64,000 nt of DNA, taken from assembly GCA_037892935.1 (NCBI GenBank), contig JAYXKI010000003.1, forward strand, positions 124,001 through 188,000, read 5' to 3'. Position numbers and translations under genes: made by a program. The DNA is from Phlebopus portentosus. Taxonomy: Eukaryota > Basidiomycota > Agaricomycetes > Boletales > Boletinellaceae. The notes under the pieces are model-generated. The model searched no databases. It was not told the DNA's origin and saw nothing but the letters and a program-made list of their open reading frames with translations. Positions 10,063 to 20,089 of this stretch are shown here, piece by piece; within the stretch, counting starts at the first letter, position 1, and each line of letters opens with the position of its first letter.

Positions 10063-11260
10063 ATGAATTTGCCTCTGATATTGTTCAATGTATTGCTGTC
10101 TCATTTCTACTCACCGCAAATACCACTGATTCAACTTGATAAACCGGTCTACCTCGGACCCCCGAAATCTGTCATGGAGAATTGGCTATTTCCCGAAAAC
10201 TACACTTATTCATCTGCCTGGTCTACTTCCTCCTTGATTAGCAATCCGAATATTCTGAATGTCGAAATTTCCCTGACCGATCTCGGTGCGCGCCGCGTAG
10301 ACCGGAGGCGACCGCCCTGCGAAGTTGTGCCGGCCCCGAATATATCTTGCCCTAAACCACAAAAGGCATGGAGAGCTGTCTATCCCGAAGGCAGTATCAA
10401 TCCCAGTGGTGCAATACCAGGTGGATTTGGGTACTACTTAGGGGGGCCGAAAGACTTCCAGGAAAAGCTTCGTACTGCTAGCGAAGCGATATTTGGATAC
10501 TCTGTCCTTTTTCAGGAGGAATGGGAATGGGTAAAGGGCGGAAAGCTACCTGGAGCATGTACGTTCCCATAGATCTTAAGCAAAATTTTTCTGCCTGATT
10601 ATCAACCAGATGGTGGTGTAGGAACTAGCGCATACTCATGTACAGGAGGTCGAAAGGAAGGTCGCGATACATGCTTCAACTTGCGCTTGATGTGGAGGTT
10701 TGTGATTCCCTCGGGTAGGAACAAAAGAGTATTCTGCAAAACTTACTCCTATAATCTCTAGGAGAGATGGCCTCGGAGAGCTCTACGCTTACCTACCTGT
10801 CACCGAAGAGAACACATCACAACTATTAGCTGTCCCTCCTAAGTCCATCAGAAACCCTGACTATGGAATCTCTGCCGGGAGAGGGGCATTTACGTTCAAA
10901 GCAGGCGTCTGGACTACGATCACCGAAAGAGTCAAGCTGAACGATGTCGGTAACTGCAACGGTCAGTTCTTTTTCGATTTCGTGTCCCATGAGATATCTG
11001 TGCTGAACGATTTAGGGGTGATTGAAGTCCAGATAAATGGAGAGCCCGTTATCCATGTGACGGGGCTGGTAATCAGGCTATCCGAGGATTCCGTCATTCA
11101 AGGGCTACATTTCGAGAGTTTCTTTGGAGGTCCGTGTCTTCCACCTTCAAACTAAGAAGTGGTCGAGTAACCTACTCGTTCAGGTCATACCGCAGACTGG
11201 GCTTCACCGAAGAATCAATATGCGTGGTTCGCTGATATTTCTGGAGCAGTCATCGTATAA
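10063..11260 (+). CDS. polysaccharide lyase family 14-like secreted enzyme
   Basis: Exons 10063..10558, 10610..10697, 10762..10961, 11016..11129 and 11184..11260 join in frame to 324 residues. The conserved core of fungal PL14-like proteins is visible: KLPGAYGG, the Cys-containing block YSCTGGRKEGRDTCFNLRLMWR, DGLGELYAYLP, YGISAGRGAFTFKAGVWTTITERVKLNDVG, EVQINGEPVIHV, and the family end FFGGHTADWASPKNQYAWFADISG. PL14 enzymes cleave uronate-containing polysaccharides (alginate or glucuronan type) by beta-elimination; the substrate in Agaricomycetes is not settled. The N-terminus (MNLPLILFNVLLSHF) is hydrophobic and can act as a signal peptide, although it is not a classical one. Three of four introns lie close to conserved glycine or tryptophan codons. 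It is divergent from phosphatase copy A, and its stop overlaps the 3' end of an antisense decayed frame by 11 nt. Confidence 0.85.
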
Positions 11261-11760
11261 ATTGCTTTTCTCTGCAGACTTCGATGTGTGAAGGATACAG
11301 AGACAGCAGGCCGTTCCGGTCCTTGTGAAAATGAAGAAGAGTGGATACTTTCTCTTGACGCTGCTTCGGTATATCGGTGCACGTCGTTTCTCCGCGCGTA
11401 TCAGATTTAAGTAGTGACACAGCATGGGGAGCGCAGACTTGGCAAAGCGCTTTCTTGGCACGCAGACTATAATTTCTGGCAGGCACGGCTTCACATTTCT
11501 GGTCATCATTGCACTCAAACTCCAGCCATTCTGTCTCGCTTTGCAGCTGCTCTCGCCATGCAATGCTATCTGTTTGCACTCGGCCCACCTCAGCTTCAGG
11601 TTCACTGCTGTCAACACTTCCATATATCAGCGGCTTTGCGTCTCTGAATTGCTCCTTCTATCCTTCAGACAACCGTTCTCTTCCCTCCACAAGCGCATTC
11701 TATACGATTCGATCTCCTTGAACGCCTTCTGACTTTCACCTGAGCAAACATTGCCTCCTC
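11250..11760 (-). pseudogene. possible decayed gene of unknown function
   Basis: The minus-strand frame 11250..11690 reads as plausible protein (blocks DAKPLIYGSVDSSEPEAE, SETEWLEFECNDDQKC, CQVCAPHAVSLL), with two paired cysteines. Upstream, protein-like sequence (AFKEIESYRMRLWREENGC) continues, but one base out of frame near 11670. No GT..AG intron reconciles the two frames. The 5' part would also collide with the plus-strand secreted-protein gene starting at 11774. I read it as a truncated, frameshifted remnant. I do not recognise the family, and chance open reading remains possible. Confidence 0.3.
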
Positions 11761-11773
11761 TGGAAGGAAAGAA

Positions 11774-12550
11774 ATGGGCCATCTAATATACTTCCTCATT
11801 CTCGCTATCGTGTCGATCACCGGCAAGGTTGCTGCTTCTTCGCACAATGCAAGCCGACGCAGGCCAGGATCGGAAATTGCATCTGAGAAAATCGAACTGC
11901 AGAGTCTAGACGAGAAGCAAGCGATTCATGAACGCATCCGTATTAATCGCACCACAAGTCCCAACTTGCCGATATTCCGCATTCGCCGAACGCTTCTTGG
12001 GTCGGTAACAGACGGCGTGGGCGTACTTGGTGAAAAGCTGAACGAGAAAGAAGACCTCGTTTCTCAGAGAAGGAAACTGAAGAATTCGCTGAGGATAGTG
12101 ATTCCTGATGGCGAGGTACGTTACGTATCTTCATATCGTTAGGACCTTGTGCGAACTGTTAATATTCTTCCGATCCTTCAGTTCTCAAGGATACATCCAA
12201 GTCCTTCGGACATTCCGTCAACTTTCAATTTATATGCAGAGCAGTGCGGACCTAGACAGAGCGCCACATCGCACCTACCTCTCGCCACGGCAAGGAAAGC
12301 ACCAAGGCTAAGGCTTTCCTATGTTGAAAGCGATAAAATGCGGCCTTGCTTTGCAAATAAAACCTGGATACACAGAGTGAGTATAAGTGGCGATCGCAGC
12401 TCCTCCGTTGCGCCATCAGACTTAATTACAGCGGATGGCTTCCGGGAGACTCCAAAATCGCGTGGAATAAACCGGGTTGGCATGCTGAAGCTTGCTGAGG
12501 AAGCAAGAAGTCGGGGTCCGGCTACGGATCTCGGTATAATGGCCGGATAA
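11774..12550 (+). CDS. small secreted protein of unknown function
   Basis: Exons 11774..12115 and 12182..12550 join across a 66-nt intron in frame to 236 residues. The N-terminus MGHLIYFLILAIVSITGKVAASS is a good signal peptide with probable cleavage after the AxA-like VAA. The mature part is basic (RRRPGSE, RIRRTLLGS, RRKLKNSLR) and has only two cysteines (AEQCGP and RPCFAN), so a disulfide-rich fold is unlikely. No domain is recognised. A KR/RR-type processing site could separate the first exon product from the second, but that is speculation. It lies beside the PL14 and phosphatase genes, so three neighbouring genes enter the secretory pathway. Confidence 0.6.
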
Positions 12551-13217
12551 AAACTATTTTTCGTCAAGACTCTGGCTTCGAGTCATAATTTGAGCTATCG
12601 CTGCCGGTCATTGACTTCGATTGGACAAGCTGTTCCTGCCACGTCTTTGACAGTGTCCTCGGCACCACGTATACTGTTCGCTTTTGATCTATCAAGGTCT
12701 CTTTTTAGAGCCACAACTAGTACTCCTCATCTTGTAGTCGCATTTAAGCCTATTGTCTGTATGTGTTATTAGGAAACTGAGAGTTCGATTGAAAGGATCC
12801 GCACTACGCATTGAGGAATCCGGACTGTATAAGACAAAAGGAGTCGTTCATTACAGTCTCATCATGAAATTAAAATCCTCCGATAGGTTGCGAAACGGAT
12901 CAATTCATAGTAGATATCACGTGGCTTATTTATTAGCGAAATGGCGTTGATGATTCCGCGGCCATCGTTTTCAACAAGAGCGTCACTTCGTCTTTCCTTT
13001 CCTTCGTCTCATCAGCATGGGCCTCTATCACCCGATCAGATGCTAAGGTATCATATATCTCAACTCTCTGATCTGGTCTAACCCTTGGTTATCAGAGCAC
13101 TGAACTCATAAACTCTCGCTTTTTCACGTAAACTCAGCACAAATCGTCGGTACTTGAGTTCAAAATTCAATTGTGCTCCTAACCTAAGACTGGGAAATTA
13201 ATGAAATTTCTAGCGGT
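12551..13217. other. intergenic, no gene recognised
   Basis: It has short open frames only, none with a recognisable domain or convincing splice partners. It contains the upstream region of the gene starting at 13218. Confidence 0.4.
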
Positions 13218-14623
13218 ATGGCTGAGAGGAAGAAGCCGCCTTCAAAGACCCATGACCAAGTCCCTGAGCACAGAACGAAACGAGCTCGTCTGACGCGGTC
13301 GACTTCCCGATTCCTCACCGAGCCTGCGGATTCTTCTGACTCGTCTCGTCCCAAAAATGGCCAACAGGCTCAGAGCCTTGCGCAGTCAGAGGCTTCGCTG
13401 GTATCTTCGTCGAATGAGGTTCAGAATCTGAACGGTGGTGAGGGTGCGCCGACTTCCACCCCGACGCCGAGTTCCCGTCTGCCTGAGCTGTTAGACCTCT
13501 CCGCCGTTACTACGCACGAAAGCATAGCCTTTAGGTTCGGACAAATTGCTCGTTCGCTCATGCATGAGCACATCTTGGTTGTTTCCCAAGACAAAATTTC
13601 ACGAACCGAGTACGAGCTCCTCGAGGTCGAGTTCTATCTCCGAAAGGAAGGACACGAGGACCCGTTCACACATGCCGCACCAGAGCAAACTGAATCTGGG
13701 AAATGGTAAACTTTCTTTAGTTCCCTCCCTCATCAGCTCGGAAGATGGGTAAACTGACAAAAGATGTTGCCTGTCCGGCTCTTTTGTTTTGCTCTGTGTT
13801 ATGAAACCATAGGTACTTCCATCGTGCGCCGCAGAGATCCGGAGATCCGACGCGCTCGGCGACTTCGCTCAGCGGGTACAGAGGAGGGACGCGGAAGGGA
13901 ATGGATCTCACATTCGGCGGGCCCGTTTCGTCCTCTTACTTTGCGCGGGACGCGAACGCCGAAACGGACCGTACGGGCTCATCTCCGCGCCCGCGCGGAG
14001 GTATTCTGTTTCGATCGATGCGTCGTCTTTCAGATGGCGCAGTCATTTCGGGTCCATCGTTGCTCGTAGATGAACTGCTTCGCGTCTGCGGATGCACGAA
14101 CGTCGCAGAGCTAGTTGGAGAAGCACTTGCGAAGGACACGTCTGCATTCCCTTCTGCTGCAACGAAGGCGCCGAAGAAGTGTTCTATCTCCTTAAAGCCG
14201 CGGACGTCGGCGTTGACGAAGAAACCGACTGTGTACTCCTCACCTCGCATCGGTCTTGATCTCTCGCATCCTGGCACTACAACCTCGCCATCCGACCCGC
14301 GCATTGTCTTCATCCAAAAACCATACCGCTTTTTCATGAGCCCTGTTTTACTGACGGCAAACGGCAGACCCCAGACGTTCCTGGGGATATACAATCTAAT
14401 TTCGGAAGCGGAGATCCTTAATGAGAGCGGAGTGTTGGACGAAGTCTCTAGACTGACCGGGATTAAGCGCGTTTCCGTCGAGAAGTACGCTGCTGATTTC
14501 CAGCAAGGCAAAGAATGCGGGAAAATCGAAACTTTCATAGGTTCGGCAGGGAAAGGCGCATCGTCTTCTCCGTCCACTTATCTCAAGATGATGGGCACTT
14601 TGGCGCAGCTTTCTACATCTTGA
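13218..14623 (+). CDS. conserved fungal protein, remotely like 3-methyladenine DNA glycosylase (MPG fold)
   Basis: Exons 13218..13705 and 13813..14623 join across a 107-nt intron (TGG codon split) in frame to 432 residues. The first about 95 residues are low complexity, basic and Ser-rich with a KRAR nuclear-localisation-like motif. The conserved core then reads YELLEVEFYLRKEGHEDPFTH, SGKWYFHR, YRGGTRKGMDLTFG, GGILFRSMRRL and ISGPSLLVDELL. The order (E-x-E-Y-like strand, D-P-x-x-H, a short G-rich motif, G-[AG]-I-L-x-R and a G-P-x-x-L helix) parallels alkyladenine glycosylases of the Mpg/AAG family. The similarity is remote, and the catalytic role is not shown by sequence alone. The middle part (about 14190-14330) is variable. 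No neighbour supports a repair function. Confidence 0.72.
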
Positions 14624-15282
14624 GCAGATCGAGCTGAGAAGCAAGGGGTCAATTGGTGCCCAGATATCTCTTCTAAAGCTATGTGTCTTTGTATTGCAAC
14701 GTTATATTGATTGCGTCCGGTGATCTAAGGACATCCTGCGTTGGTAGATATAGATTGCTTCTATCTTCTTGTCGACTTGCTTCTGTGGAAAGACTTGCTT
14801 GAGATGGCAAGACGTCCATGGTGTATGATACGCTGTTCCTCATAGTTTTCATAATTCTCGAATTCTCGACTACCCTGTGCATTTGTAGATAGATATAGCT
14901 CTGGACCCTAGATGAAGCCGTGTACCAAATAGCGATATTAGTTCTAGTTCATAATACAAGATAGTGAGTGATTACTACTATTCTATGCCCAGATGCTAAG
15001 GTGGTGATGGTTACATAATCCCGGATATCCGTGTGTCTTGAGTGCGCGTTTCACTCATTCAGCTACCACCACCGCCTCACCTCCTCACCACACTACACTT
15101 CAGCCGCTACCTCTTAAGCGCACCCATATCGTTGGCTTCAATTCAATCTTAATCTCATATCAACACCATCTTTACCACCCGACGAGGCCTCGTGGTAAAC
15201 CCATCATAAACTCGCGTTAAAGGGCAGCCTTTCCAAGAGCCTTTTCCCCACCTTTCACATCTGACCTTCACTGTGCCCCCAA
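14624..15282. other. intergenic, no gene recognised
   Basis: It holds the 3' flank of the preceding gene and the leader of the next. The 200 bases before 15283 are CT-rich (CACCACCGCCTCACCTCC and similar), which is usual for fungal promoters and leaders. No open frame of note. Confidence 0.4.
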
Positions 15283-16441
15283 ATGACCACCTCGATTTAT
15301 TCGAATACTGTCTCTCTGGATGTCGAGGACGAAGAGCCTCTGTCGTTGTCTGATCTTGTGAGGACTGGCGAGACGAGCCGATTAAGAAGGCGTGGCGCTA
15401 TAGCCGGCAGACATCTTTCTCGACCGTCGATGTCCACTCTTGCCGGCTCTTCGGGAAATGCACCTGTTACCTTCAATCCTCTCTCTCCTCAATACCAGCA
15501 GCCTAACCGACAGATTGTGCAAGCCCCCACGCTGCCGCCACCATGGGTAGACGGTGGCTCATCGACGATTCAGCAACCTTGGTCTACGGAGATCTCTGAT
15601 CCGACAAAGGCGGATGACGACGTTGACGGTGTACCTAATTCAGGATACGCATTATATTGTGGTGTCGAGACTTGGGAATTTGGTGATGAGGAACCGTACG
15701 AGCCGAGTCCATTCCCTTCCGCCTTTGACGACTCACCACCGAGTTCGCCGTCTCATTCGCCCCATCGGATACGCAGGTCTACAGGTTGCGGCGCCTTAAT
15801 TCACTCTTGCGGGAAACCGAGACCTAAAAACGGGACATGGCAGGCGTGTGGGAAAGCGTCGGCGAACGTCATACCGATGGACAAGACTTATTTCGAGCGA
15901 GGGGGACAGGCAAAATTGTTTTCGTGCGGATGTCGCTGGCACGGTGTCGGATGCTCAAAATGGTGAGTCTCGGACCTTGATTTTAATATTAAAAGGTTTC
16001 ACGTTCATGGTTCTCATTTTTCCCCGTTATTACAGTGGGAATCCGTTAGGGAATGTTTACATGCCGTGTCAGGTTGCGACAACTACGTCGTCTATGAGCC
16101 GAGACCCTTCCCGCCCGTCCCGACCGACACCTAATCCGTGTGCGCATTTTGTCTATACGTTCTTCAGTGATGCCGTGAGTCCCAGTCCAGAGTACGAGTT
16201 TCCGAAGGGTGCATTAGAAGCGAGCCATAGCCATCGTACGCCGTATATGTCAACGATGGATAGCGTGGCGCAGAGTTGGGACGGCACCACCGAGTACACT
16301 TACGGATACGCTGAGCCGGAACAAGAACAGGAACAGGAGGAGCCTGGTGCGGAGTATGACCCGGACGGAGTGCTCATTGCGAATGAGCCCGGATCGCCCG
16401 ACAAACCGAGCGCCGAGACGATGCTGTGGCCCGCGCGGTAA
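15283..16441 (+). CDS. basidiomycete protein with C-terminal cysteine-rich, probably zinc-binding, module
   Basis: Exons 15283..15962 and 16036..16441 join across a 73-nt intron within a cysteine codon (SKC) to 361 residues. The first about 170 residues are acidic, Ser/Pro-rich and probably disordered. Residues about 180-240 hold a cluster CGALIHSCGKP, QACGKA, FSCGCRWHGVGCSKC, GNPLG, YMPC with about nine Cys and one His, spaced like a zinc-binding treble-clef or RING-like fold. The cluster spans the intron, so the splice is well supported. The C-terminus is acidic, with an EQEQEQEE tract. I do not recognise a named family or catalytic site. It resembles uncharacterised proteins seen across mushroom-forming fungi; a role in ubiquitin transfer or nucleic-acid binding would be a guess. 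Confidence 0.7.
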
Positions 16442-17173
16442 AGGCGTGCCCTCGCCGAGATTAAACTTTCGGGAGATTGTTGAGCACCCTCTCCGCTTCC
16501 GAGCTTTCGAATACCCGCACATTCGCACTTTCCCCCCACTACTTCTACTTCTACTTCTCCCGACAGGTCTACATTTTTCCGATAGTTCATTTTCTTGCTC
16601 ATTCGCCGACCGTTCGGGTTTCGGCAATTTGCAGTGAGCGGCGAGGGGTTTAGAAGAACGGTTCATTGATTGGCTTCTACACTTCCGTTTGGCTCATGCA
16701 TACGTGCTACGGGTATATTATTCTTTTCTCTTTTCTGTCCCTTTATTCCATTCAACTCCCTTTTTCCTAGCTACTGACGTTATCATGCATGCTCCTCACC
16801 GCTCACTGATTGATGAACCAGTTAGTACTAGTAGTTATCATCCCATATTCACACGTCTTGTTTTCCCCTTCTTTCGCACCCATTAATCTCTGTCTAAGAA
16901 CACGTACAGACGTATATGTCGTGTAGTAGATAGATTGCAGACTTGTTGTTTTGGACTAGGACACCTATTATTTCCGGTAGTCGTAGTAAGCAGTACATGC
17001 TGTAATAGACATTTTATACATATTCATCGTACGTGCCGAGCCATGCATTGAGAGCAAACAAAGACCAGAGCAGACCGAAATCCATCAGTAGATACATAAT
17101 TTACAGATGATAAGATTATGCCACAGCGAAAATTCGAATGCGGTAGCCCTTCTTTGTTAGAGCGATGCCCTAG
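16442..17173. other. intergenic between convergent genes
   Basis: It is pyrimidine-rich just after the upstream gene (CTACTTCTACTTCTACTTCTCC around 16540-16562, a short CTACTT repeat). The 3' flanks of two convergent genes meet here. No convincing gene; the open frames overlap the upstream CDS antisense or are shorter than 70 codons. Confidence 0.4.
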
Positions 17174-18309
17174 TTAGAGGAGGAAAGTGAGGAGGAGGGT
17201 GACGATGATCTCGTCGAGGGCTCTGTCACTCTCTATGCCTTGGGCGATTTCGAGCACAGCGTGGGACGAGGAGAGCATGTCCTTACTCGGGAGGAAAGGG
17301 GCGCAGTACTTGGCTAGGCGAGCTTTGTTGGAGTTGTACAGCTGTGTACGGGAGAAGGTCAGTGATCGGGTTGTATTTAAATAATAAGAGAAGAGAAGCG
17401 TTGGGTAAGATGGGCGGCGAGAACTAGAAGTAGAAGCAGAAGCAATATTAAAATAAGGGTGCCTAGGACACATACCTTTGGGACTGGAGTGGATAACTGC
17501 CATTTCAAGAGATCGCCGGTCATGGAGACGAAGCATCTCGTGCTATGTAAGAAAAGAAGTTTCGAACCGATTTAGATGAACGTAAATCATAGCGTTAGTT
17601 AGTGCTATTCTTTCTTTCTCTTGGACGACCGTCACCAGTGGACGTACCTTGAAAATGGTCTCTCGCGCTGGAGGAACTTGCTCGCGGGGCCCTCGCACCC
17701 GTTGAACCGCAATCGTGAGGGAGAGAGCGAGAATGGTCTTCGCTCGATCGTCGCCACGAGAATCGTGTTGTTAGAAGAGTCAGATGTTGAGGCAGGCTCG
17801 AAGTCGCTGCCTGAGCCACTGGAACGTCCGGAGTCATCTGAACATTCGCCTCTATCCGCATCCACATCAGCCCCGTCTGCAACTTCGTCTATCGTGTCGA
17901 GCGGAGTGCTCGTGCTCAACATACTACTGCTCCTCGTTCTCCTATGCAAATGCGGAGCACCTCGGCAGGGACGCTGGCGATTCGTATACGAACGGGGTGG
18001 CCACGACTTCCTCGCATTCCTTCTTGCAGCATGACTATCCGGCTTATTCACACTCGCACTGGACGCCAAGGACGACGATGGTGGATCAGTACGCACACGC
18101 TTGATGGTCGTGACCTGCGCATCAAGGTACCCAAAGCCCAACCCTGATTTCGAGGAGCCGCCGCTACTCCGCGGACGCTTTCGCGTGCTGACGAGGTAGA
18201 GCGGAACACCGTCTTGGGTGAGGTACACCGCGTCGAAGGGGTCGTTCGTCGAGAGCGTAAGCGTGAGCGCACCTCGCTCAGCGGTATCGAAGAAGCTGCT
18301 CAGCGTCAT
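17174..18309 (-). CDS. DUF6593-like domain protein with long Arg/Ser-rich insertion
   Basis: Exons on the minus strand are 17648..18309, 17476..17542 and 17174..17341, joining in frame to 298 residues. The N-terminal strand pattern (LTLSTNDPFDAVYLTQDGVPLYLVST), TTIKRV, then after a gap a small exon with TGDLLKWQLSTPVPK and the last block LYNSNKARLAKY, AVLEIAQGIESDRALDEIIVTLLLTF follow the layout of the DUF6593 domain common in Agaricomycetes. That domain has no established function. Between the halves is an insertion of about 110 residues, rich in Arg, Ser and acidic residues, likely disordered. I chose ATG 18309 (MTLSSFF) because the domain begins directly after it. The longer open frame up to 18471 would add about 54 residues of less convincing sequence. 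Introns are 105 and 134 nt, longer than average here. Confidence 0.75.
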
Positions 18310-19337
18310 TCCCTGTTCCTGCTCGTCGTCAAGGTCGAAGCAAGCAACAAGTAACGCATACGTTTTCAAGTCCGAGTCCGAGCAGCGTGAACCCCGATAG
18401 CTTGACTCGATCTGAACTTGAAACCGAACCACAAGATGATGGTACTGCTGGATGAAACCTCCCCCTCCCACGACTACCGACCCCGCCGACCGGAGTCATT
18501 AGAACTAGTAGTCACCTGCCTATTCTCCCCGAAAGTCGCGGTTCCAGCGCAGTTGTTACCGAAAGATAAGGCGAAGTACAGAAAAACAACCAGAAAACAT
18601 ATCAGCAATGCTTACGCGGGGTAACCGCTATCTTGGCACTTTTTTACGATATGATTTTTTTGGTCCTTGATGTGAAGTTGATGAGGGATTCCCAGATTAC
18701 CCCCGCATGTTTCCCGGATGCTCCATGATGGTTGCATGTGGTTTGTTCGACAATCAAGGCCTTTGTAACTGAGTTGCCGGCGATAACACACCGTCTGATC
18801 GTCACACGAGGCGGCAATCTCCCGCCGTCGACCCCTGTGGGTTCGGTATTTGGACAAATCACCTGTGCGCAGTTTACCGATTCTACGAATCTTCTCCTTT
18901 CAACTTATATCTTTACCCTGAGCGGCAAAGAAAGCGCGAAGTTCAGCGCTCCTGCTAACTTCTTCGGGAAACCCGTCCGCATTCAAGGACAAGTCGGTAG
19001 TGTGGCGGTAGACCCTCCTCGACATATAGATGCCTGGGTACCCGATGTCGAGCTCTCAGCTAAGCAAGGACTAGCCGGGGCAGAATCAAACTCCTTGGAG
19101 GAATGTCCTCTTTTATTCCTCAGCTCGAATGAGAATTCACAGCGCAAAACATAACAAGGAGCCGACTCGGGTCTTCAGTATTTCCCAACAATAAATAGCG
19201 TCGCCAGACTGTGACTCTCCTAACGTTTCATGAAACCGATTATACCAAGAACTTGAAATATATCCAAGTTTTTGATACCTCCTTCCACGCTCAACACTGC
19301 TTCGTACCCGTTTCCACGTATCGCCGAACCCGCCACA
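18310..19337. other. intergenic, one doubtful open frame
   Basis: A plus-strand frame 18732..19154 (140 codons) has mixed composition with a patch (APANFFGKPVRIQGQVGSVAVDPPRHIDAWVPD) that looks protein-like, but there is no recognisable domain, no clear start context and no splice partner. It may be a remnant exon. The rest is the shared upstream area of the DUF6593-like gene and the GNAT remnant. Confidence 0.3.
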
Positions 19338-19976
19338 ATGCGAGCTCATAGGCACCTCAACGTCAGACCTGCATCGATCGCTGACAGCGCAGAAATCGCT
19401 CGGGTGTGCCTCCTGACTGCATACCAGGGCCGATCAGCGGAGACACTTGTTCGCCATCCTGAACTGTCTGCGCAAGTACAGGCATTGCCGTACCTTCATC
19501 TTCCTTCCGGCTTTGCGTTCGTCCTTGTAGAGACGACGGAACATCTTGAATCGGACTCGCACATGGAGTCAAGGTCAGGATTAGGATCGGAGGAGGAAAC
19601 ACGAGGGGAACCGACCCTCGGGAATGAAAGAACGGGATCAGGGAACATAGTGGGATACGTCGTCGGCACAGCTGAAACGGCCCAACTCGAACGAGAAATC
19701 AACGCATCCTGGTGGCCTACCCTGCGTGCAAAATACCCGAAAGACCTCGTCGGCACGCCCCTCGATCGGTATTTCGTCGGTCTTATGCATAAGGGGCCGA
19801 GGCTCGGTCCTGCGGGATCGGGTACAGCACATATCCATGTGAACGTCATTGGCAAGTACAAGAAACATGGATGTGATCGCCTTCTCGTCGATGTTGCCCT
19901 GCAGCATTTGTGGAAAAAGGAGAAACAGTGTAGTGACCGAACGTGTCGATCGATCACGCAGACTCCTAGATTCTGA
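19338..19976 (+). pseudogene. truncated GNAT acetyltransferase-like gene
   Basis: From ATG 19338 the frame encodes 212 residues. VRPASIADSAEIARVCLLTAYQG, LPYLHLPSGFAFVLVE, NIVGYVVGTAET, WWPTLRAKYPKD and AHIHVNVIGKYKKHG match the order of fungal GCN5-related N-acetyltransferases. The acetyl-CoA loop that normally reads (Q/R)-x-x-G-x-(G/A) is K-K-H-G-C-D here. The frame ends soon afterwards, without the C-terminal strand that normally carries N-x-x-A-x-x-F/L-Y and the GF motif. A few tens of bases beyond the stop the inverted F-box duplication (arm B) begins. The simplest reading is that the 3' end was lost when arm B arrived or rearranged. An undetected 3' exon is not excluded, but I saw none before arm B. 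Confidence 0.5.
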
Positions 19977-20089
19977 GTCGGTTCCTGCACCCGAGTTGCT
20001 TCTCGACGCCTTGAATAAACTTCTATTGTACAATTTGTTGTATCCGGATTTGAATTGCTCCAGGAACGTAAAGCAGACTGTTGTATGGA

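Noticed and set aside
11414..11732. Plus-strand frames of 77-102 codons
   Set aside because: Composition is unlike protein, and the minus strand carries the more protein-like frame.
13936..14577. 213-codon minus-strand frame
   Set aside because: It is an antisense shadow of the conserved gene 13218..14623.
17621..18147. Plus-strand frames opposite the DUF6593-like gene
   Set aside because: Antisense shadows; the minus strand splices to a recognisable domain end.
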